DNA of 64,000 nt from positions 62,001-126,000 of the forward strand of contig NZ_SRJC01000007.1 of NCBI RefSeq assembly GCF_004684905.1. Reading direction: 5' to 3'. The notes under the pieces are model-generated. The model did no database searches and was not told where the DNA came from. It saw only the letters and a program-made list of their open reading frames with translations. Within the stretch, counting starts at the first letter, position 1; every line of letters starts with the position of its first letter. The position numbers were made by a program, and so were the translations under genes. This stretch comes from Halobacillus salinus (GTDB lineage Bacteria; Bacillota; Bacilli; Bacillales; Halobacillaceae). Of the stretch, positions 18,701-26,831 are shown piece after piece.

Positions 18701-18813
18701 GGTACAAATTATTCGATCTTTGGTACAAAACGCACTGACTTTGGTACATAATTGCTAAGTATTGGTACAAATCAGTCCATTATTAGTACAAATTATCGGT
18801 ATCTTGGTACAAC
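18701..18813. repeat. Six-step GGTACAA ladder with exact 21-nt period
   Basis: Copies of [G/A]GTACAA or GGTACAT begin at 18701, 18722, 18743, 18764, 18785 and 18806, each exactly 21 bases apart, usually preceded by TT. The bases between them differ. Every frame across it that I translated on either strand meets stops, so it is not coding. It fills the space between the yyaC terminator and the stop of the converging DUF554 gene. Confidence 0.9.
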
Positions 18814-18820
18814 TACCGCA

Positions 18821-19528
18821 TTAGGAAAACGATTGAGCGACCGCAAGTACAATCCCTACCATTACTAATGCCGGCAGCAAGTTCGCCACACGAATCTTCG
18901 TCAGCTTCAACATATTCAGTCCAATCGCCACAATCATCAGACCACCAGTAGCTGTCATTTCTACAATAAACAAGTCCAACAACTCTTGTGGTACAAAGCG
19001 ATTGATCTGCGTAGCAAAGAGAGCGATCGATCCTTCGTACAACACAACAGGGATAACGGAAAAAATCACGCCGATTCCTAGCGTCGATGTCAGTACAAGC
19101 GAGACAAATCCATCGATAATCGCTTTGGTGATCAACACCTCATGGTCATTCCGGAGTCCGCTATCGAGGGCTCCAATGACCGACATAGCACCTATCACAA
19201 AAATAAGCGACGCCGTGATGAAGCCCTGCGCCACGCTGGATGATGACTCTGGATTCGTAAATTTACGCTCGATCCAACGGCCGATGTACTCCAGCCGCTC
19301 TTCCAAATGAGCAGCTTCCCCGATGATGGCACCGATCAGCAAGCTAATCAGCACCACCACAATACTTTCTGTTTCAAAGGCCATTTGTAAACCGATCAAA
19401 ATGACAACAAGTCCCACACCACTCATTACGGTTTCTTTATAGCGCTCCGGAATTTTAGTGAAGAAGAGACCGAGTAACGTCCCAACCATAATGCACAAGC
19501 CATTTACCAATGTTCCGAGTAATACCAT
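18821..19528 (-). CDS. DUF554 (YdfK/YqgA-like) membrane protein
   Basis: 235 residues with about six hydrophobic segments and conserved DUF554 motifs (GTLVNGLCIMVGTLLG; GLQMAF; GAMSVIGALDSGL; ATGGLMIVAIGLNML). Likely a small-molecule transporter of unknown substrate. TATAGGAGAG ribosome-binding site. In the usual Bacillus spot of yyaB/yyaD genes next to spo0J but unrelated to them. Confidence 0.88.
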   Translation of the reverse strand: MVLLGTLVNGLCIMVGTLLGLFFTKIPERYKETVMSGVGLVVILIGLQMAFETESIVVVLISLLIGAIIGEAAHLEERLEYIGRWIERKFTNPESSSSVAQGFITASLIFVIGAMSVIGALDSGLRNDHEVLITKAIIDGFVSLVLTSTLGIGVIFSVIPVVLYEGSIALFATQINRFVPQELLDLFIVEMTATGGLMIVAIGLNMLKLTKIRVANLLPALVMVGIVLAVAQSFS

Positions 19529-19559
19529 GATCTTTCTCTCCTATATGTATATGTTTAAG

Positions 19560-19596
19560 AAAAAAGAACCCGGCGCTTTTCACGGCACCAGGTTCC
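19560..19596 (-). terminator. soj-spo0J terminator
   Basis: Minus-strand GAACCTGGTGCCG...CGCCGGGTTC stem followed by six Ts. Confidence 0.82.
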
Positions 19597-20433
19597 TCAT
19601 TCCGTCTGGAAGTAATCTAAAATGCGCTCCAAGTCTTCTTCATTCATAAATTCGATTTCAATCTTCCCTTTGCGCTTGCCTTTGTGAATTTTGACGCCTG
19701 TTCCGAGTTGCTGTTTCAACGTATTTTCGCGTTCTTGCAAGAAGACATCTCTCGGAGAGACTTTCTTTTTCTTCTTCGGCTGTGTCATCTCCTGAATGAG
19801 ACGCTCTACCTGACGGACACTGAGCTTCTCCTGTTCGATTCGCTCAGCCATCGCAAGAACGGCTTCCCGTTTCTTCAAACCGAGCAAGGCGCGTCCATGT
19901 CCCATCGAGAGAACACCGTCATTGATCTTTTGAATGACTTCAGATGGAAGCGATAGTAAACGGATCAAGTTTGCAATATGGGAGCGGCTTTTGCCAAGAC
20001 GTTCGGACAGCTCGTCCTGGGTCACTCCGAGTTCACTTTGCAGACTTTGATACGCCTTCGCCTCTTCAATAGGCGTCAAGTCTTCGCGCTGCAAGTTCTC
20101 GAGTAGAGCTAGCTCCATCATTTGCTCATCCGTCCATTCGCGCACCAATGCAGGCACTTTCTCTAGGCCCGCCCGTTTCGCAGCACGGAAGCGGCGTTCT
20201 CCTACAACAATTTCATAGCCTTTGATGCTTTTTCTGACTATGATGGGCTGCAAGATGCCATGCTCTTGGATCGATTGCGTTAACTCGTGAATCGCTTCGT
20301 CATCAAATGTTAATCGAGGTTGATAAGGATTGGGACGACAATGTTCAATCGAAAGGTGGTGTACTTGTTCTTCTTCTTTCACTTCATCTTCCGGAAAATA
20401 GGCTTGGAACCCTTTACCTAACCCTCTCGCCAT
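19597..20433 (-). CDS. spo0J: Chromosome-partitioning protein Spo0J (ParB)
   Basis: Binds parS sites near the origin, spreads as a CTP-dependent clamp and loads condensin. 278 residues: CTP-binding N-domain with [12 protein letters not shown] and [14 protein letters not shown], helix-turn-helix ([24 protein letters not shown]), and a basic C-terminal dimer domain. Length matches Bacillus Spo0J. Start overlaps the soj gene by 20 bases, so the two are coupled. Confidence 0.97.
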   Translation of the reverse strand: MARGLGKGFQAYFPEDEVKEEEQVHHLSIEHCRPNPYQPRLTFDDEAIHELTQSIQEHGILQPIIVRKSIKGYEIVVGERRFRAAKRAGLEKVPALVREWTDEQMMELALLENLQREDLTPIEEAKAYQSLQSELGVTQDELSERLGKSRSHIANLIRLLSLPSEVIQKINDGVLSMGHGRALLGLKKREAVLAMAERIEQEKLSVRQVERLIQEMTQPKKKKKVSPRDVFLQERENTLKQQLGTGVKIHKGKRKGKIEIEFMNEEDLERILDYFQTE

Positions 20434-21187
20434 CCTGAATCACTTCCTTTGCTAATTCTAAATATGCTTCTGCTCCTTTGGACTTGGCGTCGTATAAAAT
20501 GACAGGTCTTCCGTGGCTCGGAGCTTCACTTAGCCGTACATTACGCGGAATGATAGACTGATAGACTTTGTCCTGGAAGTACTTTTTCACTTCATCAACC
20601 ACTTGGATGCCGAGGTTTGTCCTCGCATCGAGCATCGTAAGCAAGACACCTTCGACCATCAGTTGTTTATTGAAATGCTTCTGCACAAGTCGTACGGTAT
20701 TCAGAAGCTGACTGAGCCCCTCTAAAGCATAATACTCGCACTGTACAGGAATCAATACGCTATTAGACGCAGTAAGCGCATTCAGCGTTAATAGTCCAAG
20801 AGAGGGTGGACAGTCGATAATGATGTAGTCGTACACTTCTTTCAACTCATCAATGGCGTGCTTCAAACGTACTTCCCTCGAAATCGTCGGGACGAGTTCG
20901 ATTTCCGCTCCCGCCAGCTGAATCGTCGCAGGGATCGCATCTAAATTTTCCACGAGGGTCTGGGTACATACTTGTTTCGGCTCTGTTCCCTCTACCAAAA
21001 TGTCGTAGATACACATATCCATATCAGCCTTCTCTACACCAAGACCGCTCGTCGCGTTACCTTGAGGATCGATATCTACAAGCAGCACCTTATGATTCAA
21101 GTAAGCAAGACATGCACTTAAATTGACGGCTGTCGTCGTTTTACCGACACCGCCTTTTTGGTTTGCAATCGAAATGACCTTTCCCAT
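20414..21187 (-). CDS. soj: Chromosome-partitioning ATPase Soj (ParA)
   Basis: 257 residues. Deviant Walker [10 protein letters not shown] (signature lysine present), Walker A' [21 protein letters not shown]. With Spo0J it controls origin segregation and DnaA activity. ATG at 21187 preferred (AAAGGCGG 8 bases before); a GTG two codons upstream is an alternative. Confidence 0.97.
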   Translation of the reverse strand: MGKVISIANQKGGVGKTTTAVNLSACLAYLNHKVLLVDIDPQGNATSGLGVEKADMDMCIYDILVEGTEPKQVCTQTLVENLDAIPATIQLAGAEIELVPTISREVRLKHAIDELKEVYDYIIIDCPPSLGLLTLNALTASNSVLIPVQCEYYALEGLSQLLNTVRLVQKHFNKQLMVEGVLLTMLDARTNLGIQVVDEVKKYFQDKVYQSIIPRNVRLSEAPSHGRPVILYDAKSKGAEAYLELAKEVIQDGERVR

Positions 21188-21243
21188 GACCACACCCGCC
21201 TTTTAAAATGACCATTTTTTAGTGAAAAATCGGATTAAGTTTA

Positions 21244-21276
21244 AGAAAAGACCCACCTGCGATAACAAGATGGGTC
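21244..21276 (-). terminator. noc terminator
   Basis: Minus-strand GACCCA...TGGGTC stem followed by TTTTC, separating noc from soj-spo0J. Confidence 0.7.
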
Positions 21277-21284
21277 AAAAGAAA

Positions 21285-22142
21285 CTATTTTTTCTTCGCG
21301 ATTTTAATCGTAATTTGATAGTAGTCGTCGTGGTCCTCTTCGTTTGTCTCAAGATCCGTTCCTGTATCCCGGACCATATCCAACGACTGGCGAATCGTAT
21401 TCATCGCAATCCGCATATCTTTATTGACGCCTTTGAGCGTCGGTTTCTTCTTCTTCTGTTTCGGCTCGTTCAGTTTGGCAATCCGCTCTTCGGTCTGCTT
21501 TACGTTCAAGTGTTTTTCTATGATCTCACTGAGAATCTTTTCTTGTACTTCTGGGTCCTTCACAGCGATCAGGGCTCTGGCATGACGTTCTGTAATCTTC
21601 TTATCCATCACCGCTTGCTGGACGGATTCCGGCAGTTTCAAGAGACGTAATTTATTCGCGATCGTCGATTGGCTCTTACCTAATCGCTGAGCTAAAGCTT
21701 CCTGAGTCAACTCATGTAATTGTAACAACTTCGCATAAGCCACCGCTTCTTCGATGACAGTAAGCTCTTCACGTTGCAAGTTCTCAATCAGCGCAACAGA
21801 CGCTGTTTGAGAGTCGGACATTTCGCGAATGATCGCAGGAACCGTTTCCCATCCGAGTGATTGAACGGCACGCCAACGTCTTTCTCCGGCGATCAATTCA
21901 TACTCGGTCTCATTCAACTTTCTGAGAACGATCGGTTGAATCATCCCATGCGTATGTATCGTCTGGGCAAGTTCACTGATCTTCTCGTTGTTAAAAATCG
22001 CTCGCGGCTGATAACGATTGGGTTGAACCAGATCAACAGGGATCTGCATTACCTCATCTGGGTTGTATCCTTCCTCATTGTTGCTATTCTCTGATTCCGG
22101 TTTGTCCCCAAGCCCGAACAATCGACCAAAAGGATGTAACAC
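21285..22142 (-). CDS. noc: Nucleoid occlusion protein Noc
   Basis: 285-residue ParB paralogue that binds Noc sites and blocks FtsZ assembly over DNA. CTP-fold motifs [12 protein letters not shown] and [14 protein letters not shown]; helix-turn-helix [24 protein letters not shown]. Start moved to GTG 22142: it gives the N-terminus [13 protein letters not shown] (Met-initiated), which matches the amphipathic membrane-targeting helix of Bacillus Noc (SFSRFFGLGEK-like) and the usual length of about 283. The frame stays open to 22208 but upstream residues do not fit the family. Confidence 0.95.
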   Translation of the reverse strand: MLHPFGRLFGLGDKPESENSNNEEGYNPDEVMQIPVDLVQPNRYQPRAIFNNEKISELAQTIHTHGMIQPIVLRKLNETEYELIAGERRWRAVQSLGWETVPAIIREMSDSQTASVALIENLQREELTVIEEAVAYAKLLQLHELTQEALAQRLGKSQSTIANKLRLLKLPESVQQAVMDKKITERHARALIAVKDPEVQEKILSEIIEKHLNVKQTEERIAKLNEPKQKKKKPTLKGVNKDMRIAMNTIRQSLDMVRDTGTDLETNEEDHDDYYQITIKIAKKK

Positions 22143-22456
22143 GATCAGACACACCACCTTTATACGCTTCAAGCCATACGCCAATAGAAAAAAGCGCTGC
22201 AGGCTCATCAGGCTGCTCGCGCACGTATGCCTTTTTTACTCTTTTCCTATTTTATCATATTTCATAGATTAAAAGTATCTTGAAGGTTGAAGAAATCTAG
22301 ACAATACCTGTCGAATTATGTTCTATTCCTCTCGACTTTTACGTAGAGACTTTGAGAAAGGGAGGGAAATTTTGTCGAACTTTTTTTATGAAAAGAAGGG
22401 GAAACGAGTGATGCGACGAATAGAGTAGAAAGAGACTTTAAAGGAGGAATTAAAGG
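22143..22456. other. AT-rich intergenic region between noc and the MFS leader
   Basis: No gene is visible in these 314 bases. Divergent promoters for noc and the MFS transcript must lie here, but I cannot pick a convincing -35/-10 pair. The right end carries the AAAGGAGG ribosome-binding site of the leader peptide. Confidence 0.5.
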
Positions 22457-22513
22457 ATGCAAAACAACTTAATGATCTTCTCAACACCATCAGCAGGGGT
22501 GAACGCAAACTAA
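22457..22513 (+). CDS. 18-residue leader peptide of the MFS gene (attenuator)
   Basis: MQNNLMIFSTPSAGVNAN, with GGAGG 9 bases before its ATG, one of the strongest ribosome-binding sites in the area. Codons 12-15 form arm 1 of an RNA switch: arm 1 (22490-22501) pairs over 12 bases with arm 2 (22524-22535); arm 2 can alternatively pair over 8 bases with arm 3 (22561-22568), which is the ribosome-binding site of the MFS gene. This is the layout of drug-inducible translational attenuators. I recognise no known leader with this sequence. Confidence 0.75.
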   Translation: MQNNLMIFSTPSAGVNAN

Positions 22514-22569
22514 ACCGTGCTGACACTCCTGCTGAATCCAGCAACCAAGAATCACTAGAAAGCAGGAGG
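22490..22569 (+). promoter_or_regulatory. Three-arm translational attenuator before the MFS gene
   Basis: Arm 1 TCAGCAGGGGTG, arm 2 CACTCCTGCTGA, arm 3 AGCAGGAGG. Arms 1:2 leave the downstream ribosome-binding site free; arms 2:3 hide it. A ribosome stalled early in the leader would allow 1:2 and turn the gene on; one translating through arm 1 would favour 2:3. Pairings are seen directly, the switch is inferred. Confidence 0.7.
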
Positions 22570-22577
22570 AAATGTCA

Positions 22578-23765
22578 TTGAAAAAGAATACACTCGCATC
22601 ACACAATATTCGTTTATTATTTTGGGCAGAACTGTTCGGAAGCGTCCGTTTTCTGCAGCCTGTCTTAACCTTATTCTATTTTGCCCGGGGATTAGATGAA
22701 GCATTGATTCTCGTCGTGCTCCTCTTTTTCAGCATCGGTGTATTAGTCGGAGAAATACCGACTGGTGTCTTTGCCGACCGCTTCGGAGCCAAACGATCGT
22801 TCCTAGTCGGGTCTATCGTCGCCATTTTAGGATACAGTCTACTGTTTGTCGCTTTTGAACCTTGGGTGTTTTTCCTGAGCAGCTTCTTAACAGGGTTTGC
22901 TGCGACCTTCTTCAGCGGTGCTGATGAAGCACTGATTTACGAATCATTGAAGCAATCAGAGGAAGAACACTTAATGGATAAGGCAATGGGTCAAATCGGT
23001 TCCGCTACATTCATCGTTGCGATGGTTGCCGTGATTATTGGGGCTGCACTCGCTCAAGATCTGACAGAACCGCAGTTCCGGTTGTTAATTACATTAAGCC
23101 TTCTATGTATGAGCGTTCAGTTCTTATTGCTCTTATTCGTGAAAAATCCACCAACACAAGGTGGAATTACGACACCGATGCTCGACCAAATACGTAACGG
23201 GCTTCGCGCCATTCGTAATACTCCGCAAGTACTATGGATGTTTATTAACGTGACGCTGGTCTTCATACCCGTCGGGGCGATTTTCACGAAGTTCGATCAA
23301 AAACTGCTCGTTGATGCTGGACTGCCTGTCTTCTGGATAGGCATCGTCTATGCCATCGCGTCCATGATTGGCTTCATCGCCTCCCGTTCCATCGGGTGGA
23401 TGACAGCACGTATCGACCGGGTGGTGCTGCTATTTATTACGGGATTGATTGCGGTAGTCGGCCTATCAGGCGCCGCTTTATTGCACGGCTCTCTTGCGGC
23501 TGTACTTGTCATTATCTTTATGCTGAAGCTCGTCACAGCCATTCGTTATCCCGTTTACTCGCAACTTTCCAATGATGTCATTCCATCGAATGTCAGGGCT
23601 ACGACGATTTCGTTATTGTCGATTCTGGACTCATGCTTTGATCTTTTGGTGTTTACATCAATCGGTTTGATTGCCGTGAACGGATTCACACCAATGTTCA
23701 TTGGGTGTGCGATCGTTGCTCTAGCAGGGGTACTAATCCCGGTTCAATCCAAGAGAATAAACTAA
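22578..23765 (+). CDS. MFS drug-efflux-type transporter
   Basis: About 395 residues with 12 predicted membrane helices. The loop 2-3 signature GVFADRFGAKRSF identifies the major facilitator superfamily; GEIPTG precedes it. TTG at 22578 is preferred as start because AGGAGG is 8 bases upstream; the ATG at 22572 lies only 2 bases from it. Regulation by an upstream leader peptide points to efflux of a translation-targeting compound, but the substrate cannot be read from sequence. It reads opposite to noc and rsmG. Confidence 0.9.
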   Translation: MKKNTLASHNIRLLFWAELFGSVRFLQPVLTLFYFARGLDEALILVVLLFFSIGVLVGEIPTGVFADRFGAKRSFLVGSIVAILGYSLLFVAFEPWVFFLSSFLTGFAATFFSGADEALIYESLKQSEEEHLMDKAMGQIGSATFIVAMVAVIIGAALAQDLTEPQFRLLITLSLLCMSVQFLLLLFVKNPPTQGGITTPMLDQIRNGLRAIRNTPQVLWMFINVTLVFIPVGAIFTKFDQKLLVDAGLPVFWIGIVYAIASMIGFIASRSIGWMTARIDRVVLLFITGLIAVVGLSGAALLHGSLAAVLVIIFMLKLVTAIRYPVYSQLSNDVIPSNVRATTISLLSILDSCFDLLVFTSIGLIAVNGFTPMFIGCAIVALAGVLIPVQSKRIN

Positions 23766-23772
23766 TCACACG

Positions 23773-23804
23773 ACCTGGGGATCGATATCCCCAGGTTTAT
23801 TTTC
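23773..23804 (+). terminator. Terminator of the MFS gene
   Basis: ACCTGGGGAT/ATCCCCAGGT stem around a CG centre, followed by TTATTTT. Confidence 0.85.
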
Positions 23805-23812
23805 ATTAAACG

Positions 23813-23845
23813 AAAAACCCCAAACCTTAAAGGCTTGAGGTTTCT
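23813..23845 (-). terminator. Terminator of the 115-residue hypothetical gene
   Basis: Minus-strand AACCTCAAGCC/GGTTTGGGGTT imperfect stem followed by TTTTTC. Confidence 0.65.
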
Positions 23846-23851
23846 TAAAGA

Positions 23852-24199
23852 TTATTCTTCCTCTGTTTCCTCTGGGAGAACATTTCCTCTCAGACGACGG
23901 CCTTGGAAGATCTTCCGGTTCACTTGACGCTCCAGACAACAAACTTGATCGAGTACACCTTGTACAGAATCGTTAATTTCTTTCAAGTCACTTAGTGCCG
24001 TTTCGCTATCACAATGGTGAGTGACATAATGCGCTGCCGCTTTAACCTTCTTCGCTTCCGCTCCAATTACCTCTGCCAATTTGAACTCAGTCAAAAGCGC
24101 AGACAAGATAACCAAACCACCAAGACCGCGATCTCCTAGAGCCTCTACTGCTTGATGTGATTCATTAATCATATCCATCACTTCATGTTTATCAGCCAT
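23852..24199 (-). CDS. Small hypothetical protein, 115 residues
   Basis: Mostly helical, acidic C-terminus (LPEETEEE), with a His/Cys-rich middle (HYVTHHCDSE) and a Cys pair (QVCCLERQVNRK). Start set at ATG 24199 behind AAAAAGGAGGGAATAGC; upstream codons to 24328 have no ribosome-binding site. I recognise no family. The Cys/His content could bind a metal (inference). Confidence 0.65.
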   Translation of the reverse strand: MADKHEVMDMINESHQAVEALGDRGLGGLVILSALLTEFKLAEVIGAEAKKVKAAAHYVTHHCDSETALSDLKEINDSVQGVLDQVCCLERQVNRKIFQGRRLRGNVLPEETEEE

Positions 24200-24287
24200 G
24201 CTATTCCCTCCTTTTTCACTTGATAATTTCATCTTATGTAAAAGAAGGAGCACCGCTTGGACAAGTGGCATGCTACAATAGCTGATT

Positions 24288-24833
24288 TTACAATGTTCCA
24301 CGTGAATAGTCGTCCTTAAGGAGACCATACAACTCTACATCGTGGAATGCGCCTCGATGGAAGAGATCCTGTTTCAATGTTCCTTCTAACCTCATCCCGG
24401 CTTTTTCCATGACACGCGAGGAAGCGGGATTCACCGTCAAGGTCGCAGCGTATATGCGGTTCAGTTCAAGGGCCTCAAATCCGAATGCAACCATCGCCTC
24501 GGCCGCTTCCGTAGCATAGCCTTTCCCCCAGTAGGACTGTCCGACCCAATAGGCAAGCTCGCCTTTTTGATGATTGTGATCCACTCGGAGCGTCATCGTC
24601 CCTATGAGTTCTCCATTTCCTTTTTTCATCATTGCTAAAGGATAAGCAGAGCCTGCTTCGATCCATTCTTTGTGAGCCTCAATCCACTCTTTCGCCATTT
24701 CAAGCGTATATGGATGTGGAACAAACGTCGTTTCAGCTACAGCAGAATCTCCCGCTAGTTGTTGGACACGCTCTGCCTGTTAAATTCGATAAGGCTTGAG
24801 CATAAGTCGATCTGTTTCTAATTTCACCGTCAT
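24288..24833 (-). pseudogene. GNAT (RimJ/RimL-type) acetyltransferase gene interrupted by a stop codon
   Basis: Translation from ATG 24833 (with AAGGGAGAGGGTG upstream) gives MTVKLETDRLMLKPYRI, then an in-frame TAA at 24780-24782, then QAERVQQLAGDSAVAETTF and a normal acetyltransferase body with GELAYWVGQSYWGKGYATEA (acetyl-CoA loop). The N-terminal sequence before the stop is the standard RimJ-like start, so this is a full 181-codon gene broken at codon 18. A truncated product from ATG 24698 would lack the first beta strands. A sequencing error cannot be excluded. Confidence 0.82.
24294..24309. promoter_or_regulatory. parS-like half-conserved palindrome
   Basis: TGTTCCACGTGAATAG matches the Bacillus parS consensus TGTTNCACGTGAAACA over its first 13 positions and diverges in the last three. 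It lies in the 3' end of the broken acetyltransferase gene, about 4 kb from spo0J. Confidence 0.4.
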
Positions 24834-24960
24834 ATCACCCTCTCCCTTCAAGTTCCTTCCATGTTACCACTTATTAGCAAAGAGACAACCTTCTCATAAT
24901 TCCCGCATTTTGTGGAAAAATGAGCACAGACTCTACGATTAGAAGAAAGCAGGTGGAAGA

Positions 24961-25224
24961 ATGGAAATGAATGAATACAACTATCGTGCTGGTGATATCG
25001 TGTATGTCATTTACCGCAACCCCCATACAGGAGACGTCGCCAATGTGCAACAAGCTGCTGTCGTGAAAGACCCGGAACAACCGGGGGATCTGGCCTTATT
25101 TTTATATGAAACGTACTTTCCACTCGATTCGGACATTGCTGTCTACGCATCCGAAGGGGAAGCAGAACGTGCCTATCATGATGCATTCGGCGGCGGAGTA
25201 GAATCGGAGGGAGAGCTGTGGTAA
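24961..25224 (+). CDS. splA: SplA, TRAP-like transcriptional regulator of spore photoproduct lyase
   Basis: 87 residues; YRAGDIVYVIYRNPHTGDVAN and ALFLYETYFPLDSD match Bacillus SplA, a small regulator related to TRAP that lowers splB expression. AGGTGG ribosome-binding site; an in-frame ATG two codons on is an alternative start. Overlaps splB by 7 bases. Confidence 0.93.
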   Translation: MEMNEYNYRAGDIVYVIYRNPHTGDVANVQQAAVVKDPEQPGDLALFLYETYFPLDSDIAVYASEGEAERAYHDAFGGGVESEGELW

Positions 25225-26246
25225 AACCCTTCGTACCAGAGTTAGTCTATATCGAACCCCGTGCGCTGGACTATCCGTTAGGGCGAGAGCTAAAGGAAAA
25301 ATTCGAAGGCATGGGAATTGAAATCAGAGAGACGACGTCGCATAACCAAGTCCGCAATTTACCCGGCGAAAATGACTTTCAGAAATACCGAATGGCAAAG
25401 TCGACACTAGTCGTCGGTGTACGCAAAACGCTGAAATTCGATACGTCCAAACCATCAGCCGAATACGCCATTCCATTTGCCACCGGATGTATGGGGCACT
25501 GTCACTACTGCTATCTCCAGACAACGATGGGAAGCAAACCGTATATCCGGACGTATGTGAATACAGATGAGGTTTTTGAAGCAGCAGAGAAATACATGAA
25601 AGAGCGCGCTCCAGAAGAGACACGATTCGAAGCCTCTTGTACGTCGGATATCGTCGGCATCGATCATCTTACACACACGCTCAAACACGCCATCGAATAT
25701 TTCGGCCAGACGGAACACGGACGGCTGCGCTTTGTGACGAAATTCGCCCACGTTGACCATTTGCTTGATGCGAAGCACAATGGACGCACCCGTTTCCGTT
25801 TCAGTATGAATGCCGATTACGTTATCAAATACTTGGAGCCGGGAACCTCCCGCCTCGATGACCGCATTGAAGCTGCCGCGAAAGTTGCTAAAGCAGGGTA
25901 CCCTCTCGGATTCATCATCGCGCCGATCTATTTATATGACGACTGGAAAGAGGGCTACCGTATTCTCTTTGAGAAGTTACATGCCAAATTGCCGGACTAC
26001 GCCACCAAGGATCTGACGTTTGAGTTGATCCAACACCGCTTCACGAAGCCTGCGAAACGCGTCATTCAGAAAAACTACCCGATGACGAAGCTTGAGATGG
26101 ATGAGGAGAAGCGCAAATACAAATGGGGACGTTACGGTATCGGTAAATACGTTTATCAAAAGGACGAACAAGAAGATATGAAGAGCACACTAGGAGGCTA
26201 TATCAACCAGTACTTCCCTGAAGCTTCCCTAGAATATTTCACATAA
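25218..26246 (+). CDS. splB: Spore photoproduct lyase
   Basis: Radical-SAM enzyme that reverses the UV lesion 5-thyminyl-5,6-dihydrothymine in germinating spores. 342 residues. Cluster motif CMGHCHYC (Cys91, 95, 98) and the essential H-donor Cys141 in FEASCTSD are all present, so the enzyme should be active. GTG start with CGGAGGGAG upstream, overlapping the end of splA. Presence of splAB is direct support for an endospore former. Confidence 0.97.
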   Translation: MVKPFVPELVYIEPRALDYPLGRELKEKFEGMGIEIRETTSHNQVRNLPGENDFQKYRMAKSTLVVGVRKTLKFDTSKPSAEYAIPFATGCMGHCHYCYLQTTMGSKPYIRTYVNTDEVFEAAEKYMKERAPEETRFEASCTSDIVGIDHLTHTLKHAIEYFGQTEHGRLRFVTKFAHVDHLLDAKHNGRTRFRFSMNADYVIKYLEPGTSRLDDRIEAAAKVAKAGYPLGFIIAPIYLYDDWKEGYRILFEKLHAKLPDYATKDLTFELIQHRFTKPAKRVIQKNYPMTKLEMDEEKRKYKWGRYGIGKYVYQKDEQEDMKSTLGGYINQYFPEASLEYFT

Positions 26247-26283
26247 AAAAAGCCCTTCCTCAAAGTCTTGGGGAAGGGTTATT
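26244..26283. terminator. Terminator between splB and a GNAT gene (bidirectional)
   Basis: AGCCCTTCC/GGAAGGGTT stem, seven Ts on the minus strand and a weaker T-run on the plus strand. Confidence 0.8.
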
Positions 26284-26740
26284 TCAATCGTCTGCGGACA
26301 AATTCTCTTTGTTTAGTAAAGCCTTGTTTTTCATAAAAGGTTTGTGCTCCTTCATTCTCAAGCCAATAATCCAATTCCACTTCATGAATCCCTTTCTCTA
26401 GAGCTTGTTCTTCAACTTTATTCAACAGCTGACGGCCGTATCCTTTTTGCTGTTTCGTTGTATCGACACTGATTTGGTGTACATACATCGAGGAGTGGGA
26501 CTTCTTGAAATCATTCTCTTCCTGATGACGCTCTTCCACCCACACAAACCCGACTGGCTCGTCTTCGTCTTCAATCAGGAAGAAGATATGTTCCGGTTGT
26601 TTCATTTTTTCTTGCATCATCTCGTGAATCAATTCGTAGTTGTAAGGTTTAAAAATATCTGGATACCATTCTACGTGTAAATCATGCACAAACCGATTCA
26701 ATTTTGCCACCACAGCGGCATCCTTTGTTTCCGTAATCAT
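26279..26740 (-). CDS. GNAT-family N-acetyltransferase
   Basis: 153 residues. Acetyl-CoA loop motif QQKGYGRQLLNKVEEQA, followed by ELDYWLENEGAQTFYEKQGF, a standard GNAT core. Substrate unknown. GAGAGG ribosome-binding site before ATG 26740. Confidence 0.88.
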   Translation of the reverse strand: MITETKDAAVVAKLNRFVHDLHVEWYPDIFKPYNYELIHEMMQEKMKQPEHIFFLIEDEDEPVGFVWVEERHQEENDFKKSHSSMYVHQISVDTTKQQKGYGRQLLNKVEEQALEKGIHEVELDYWLENEGAQTFYEKQGFTKQREFVRRRLK

Positions 26741-26831
26741 TGTACCTCTCCTTTTTTACTCACTATACGCTCTTCGATGCGTAGTGTCACGGAGAATGTG
26801 GAACGATATTGTAAAAGGAGAGATGAATAAT

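Noticed and set aside
18701-18813. CRISPR array
   Set aside because: Repeat core is about 7-10 bases and the period 21; CRISPR repeats are much longer and no cas genes are near.
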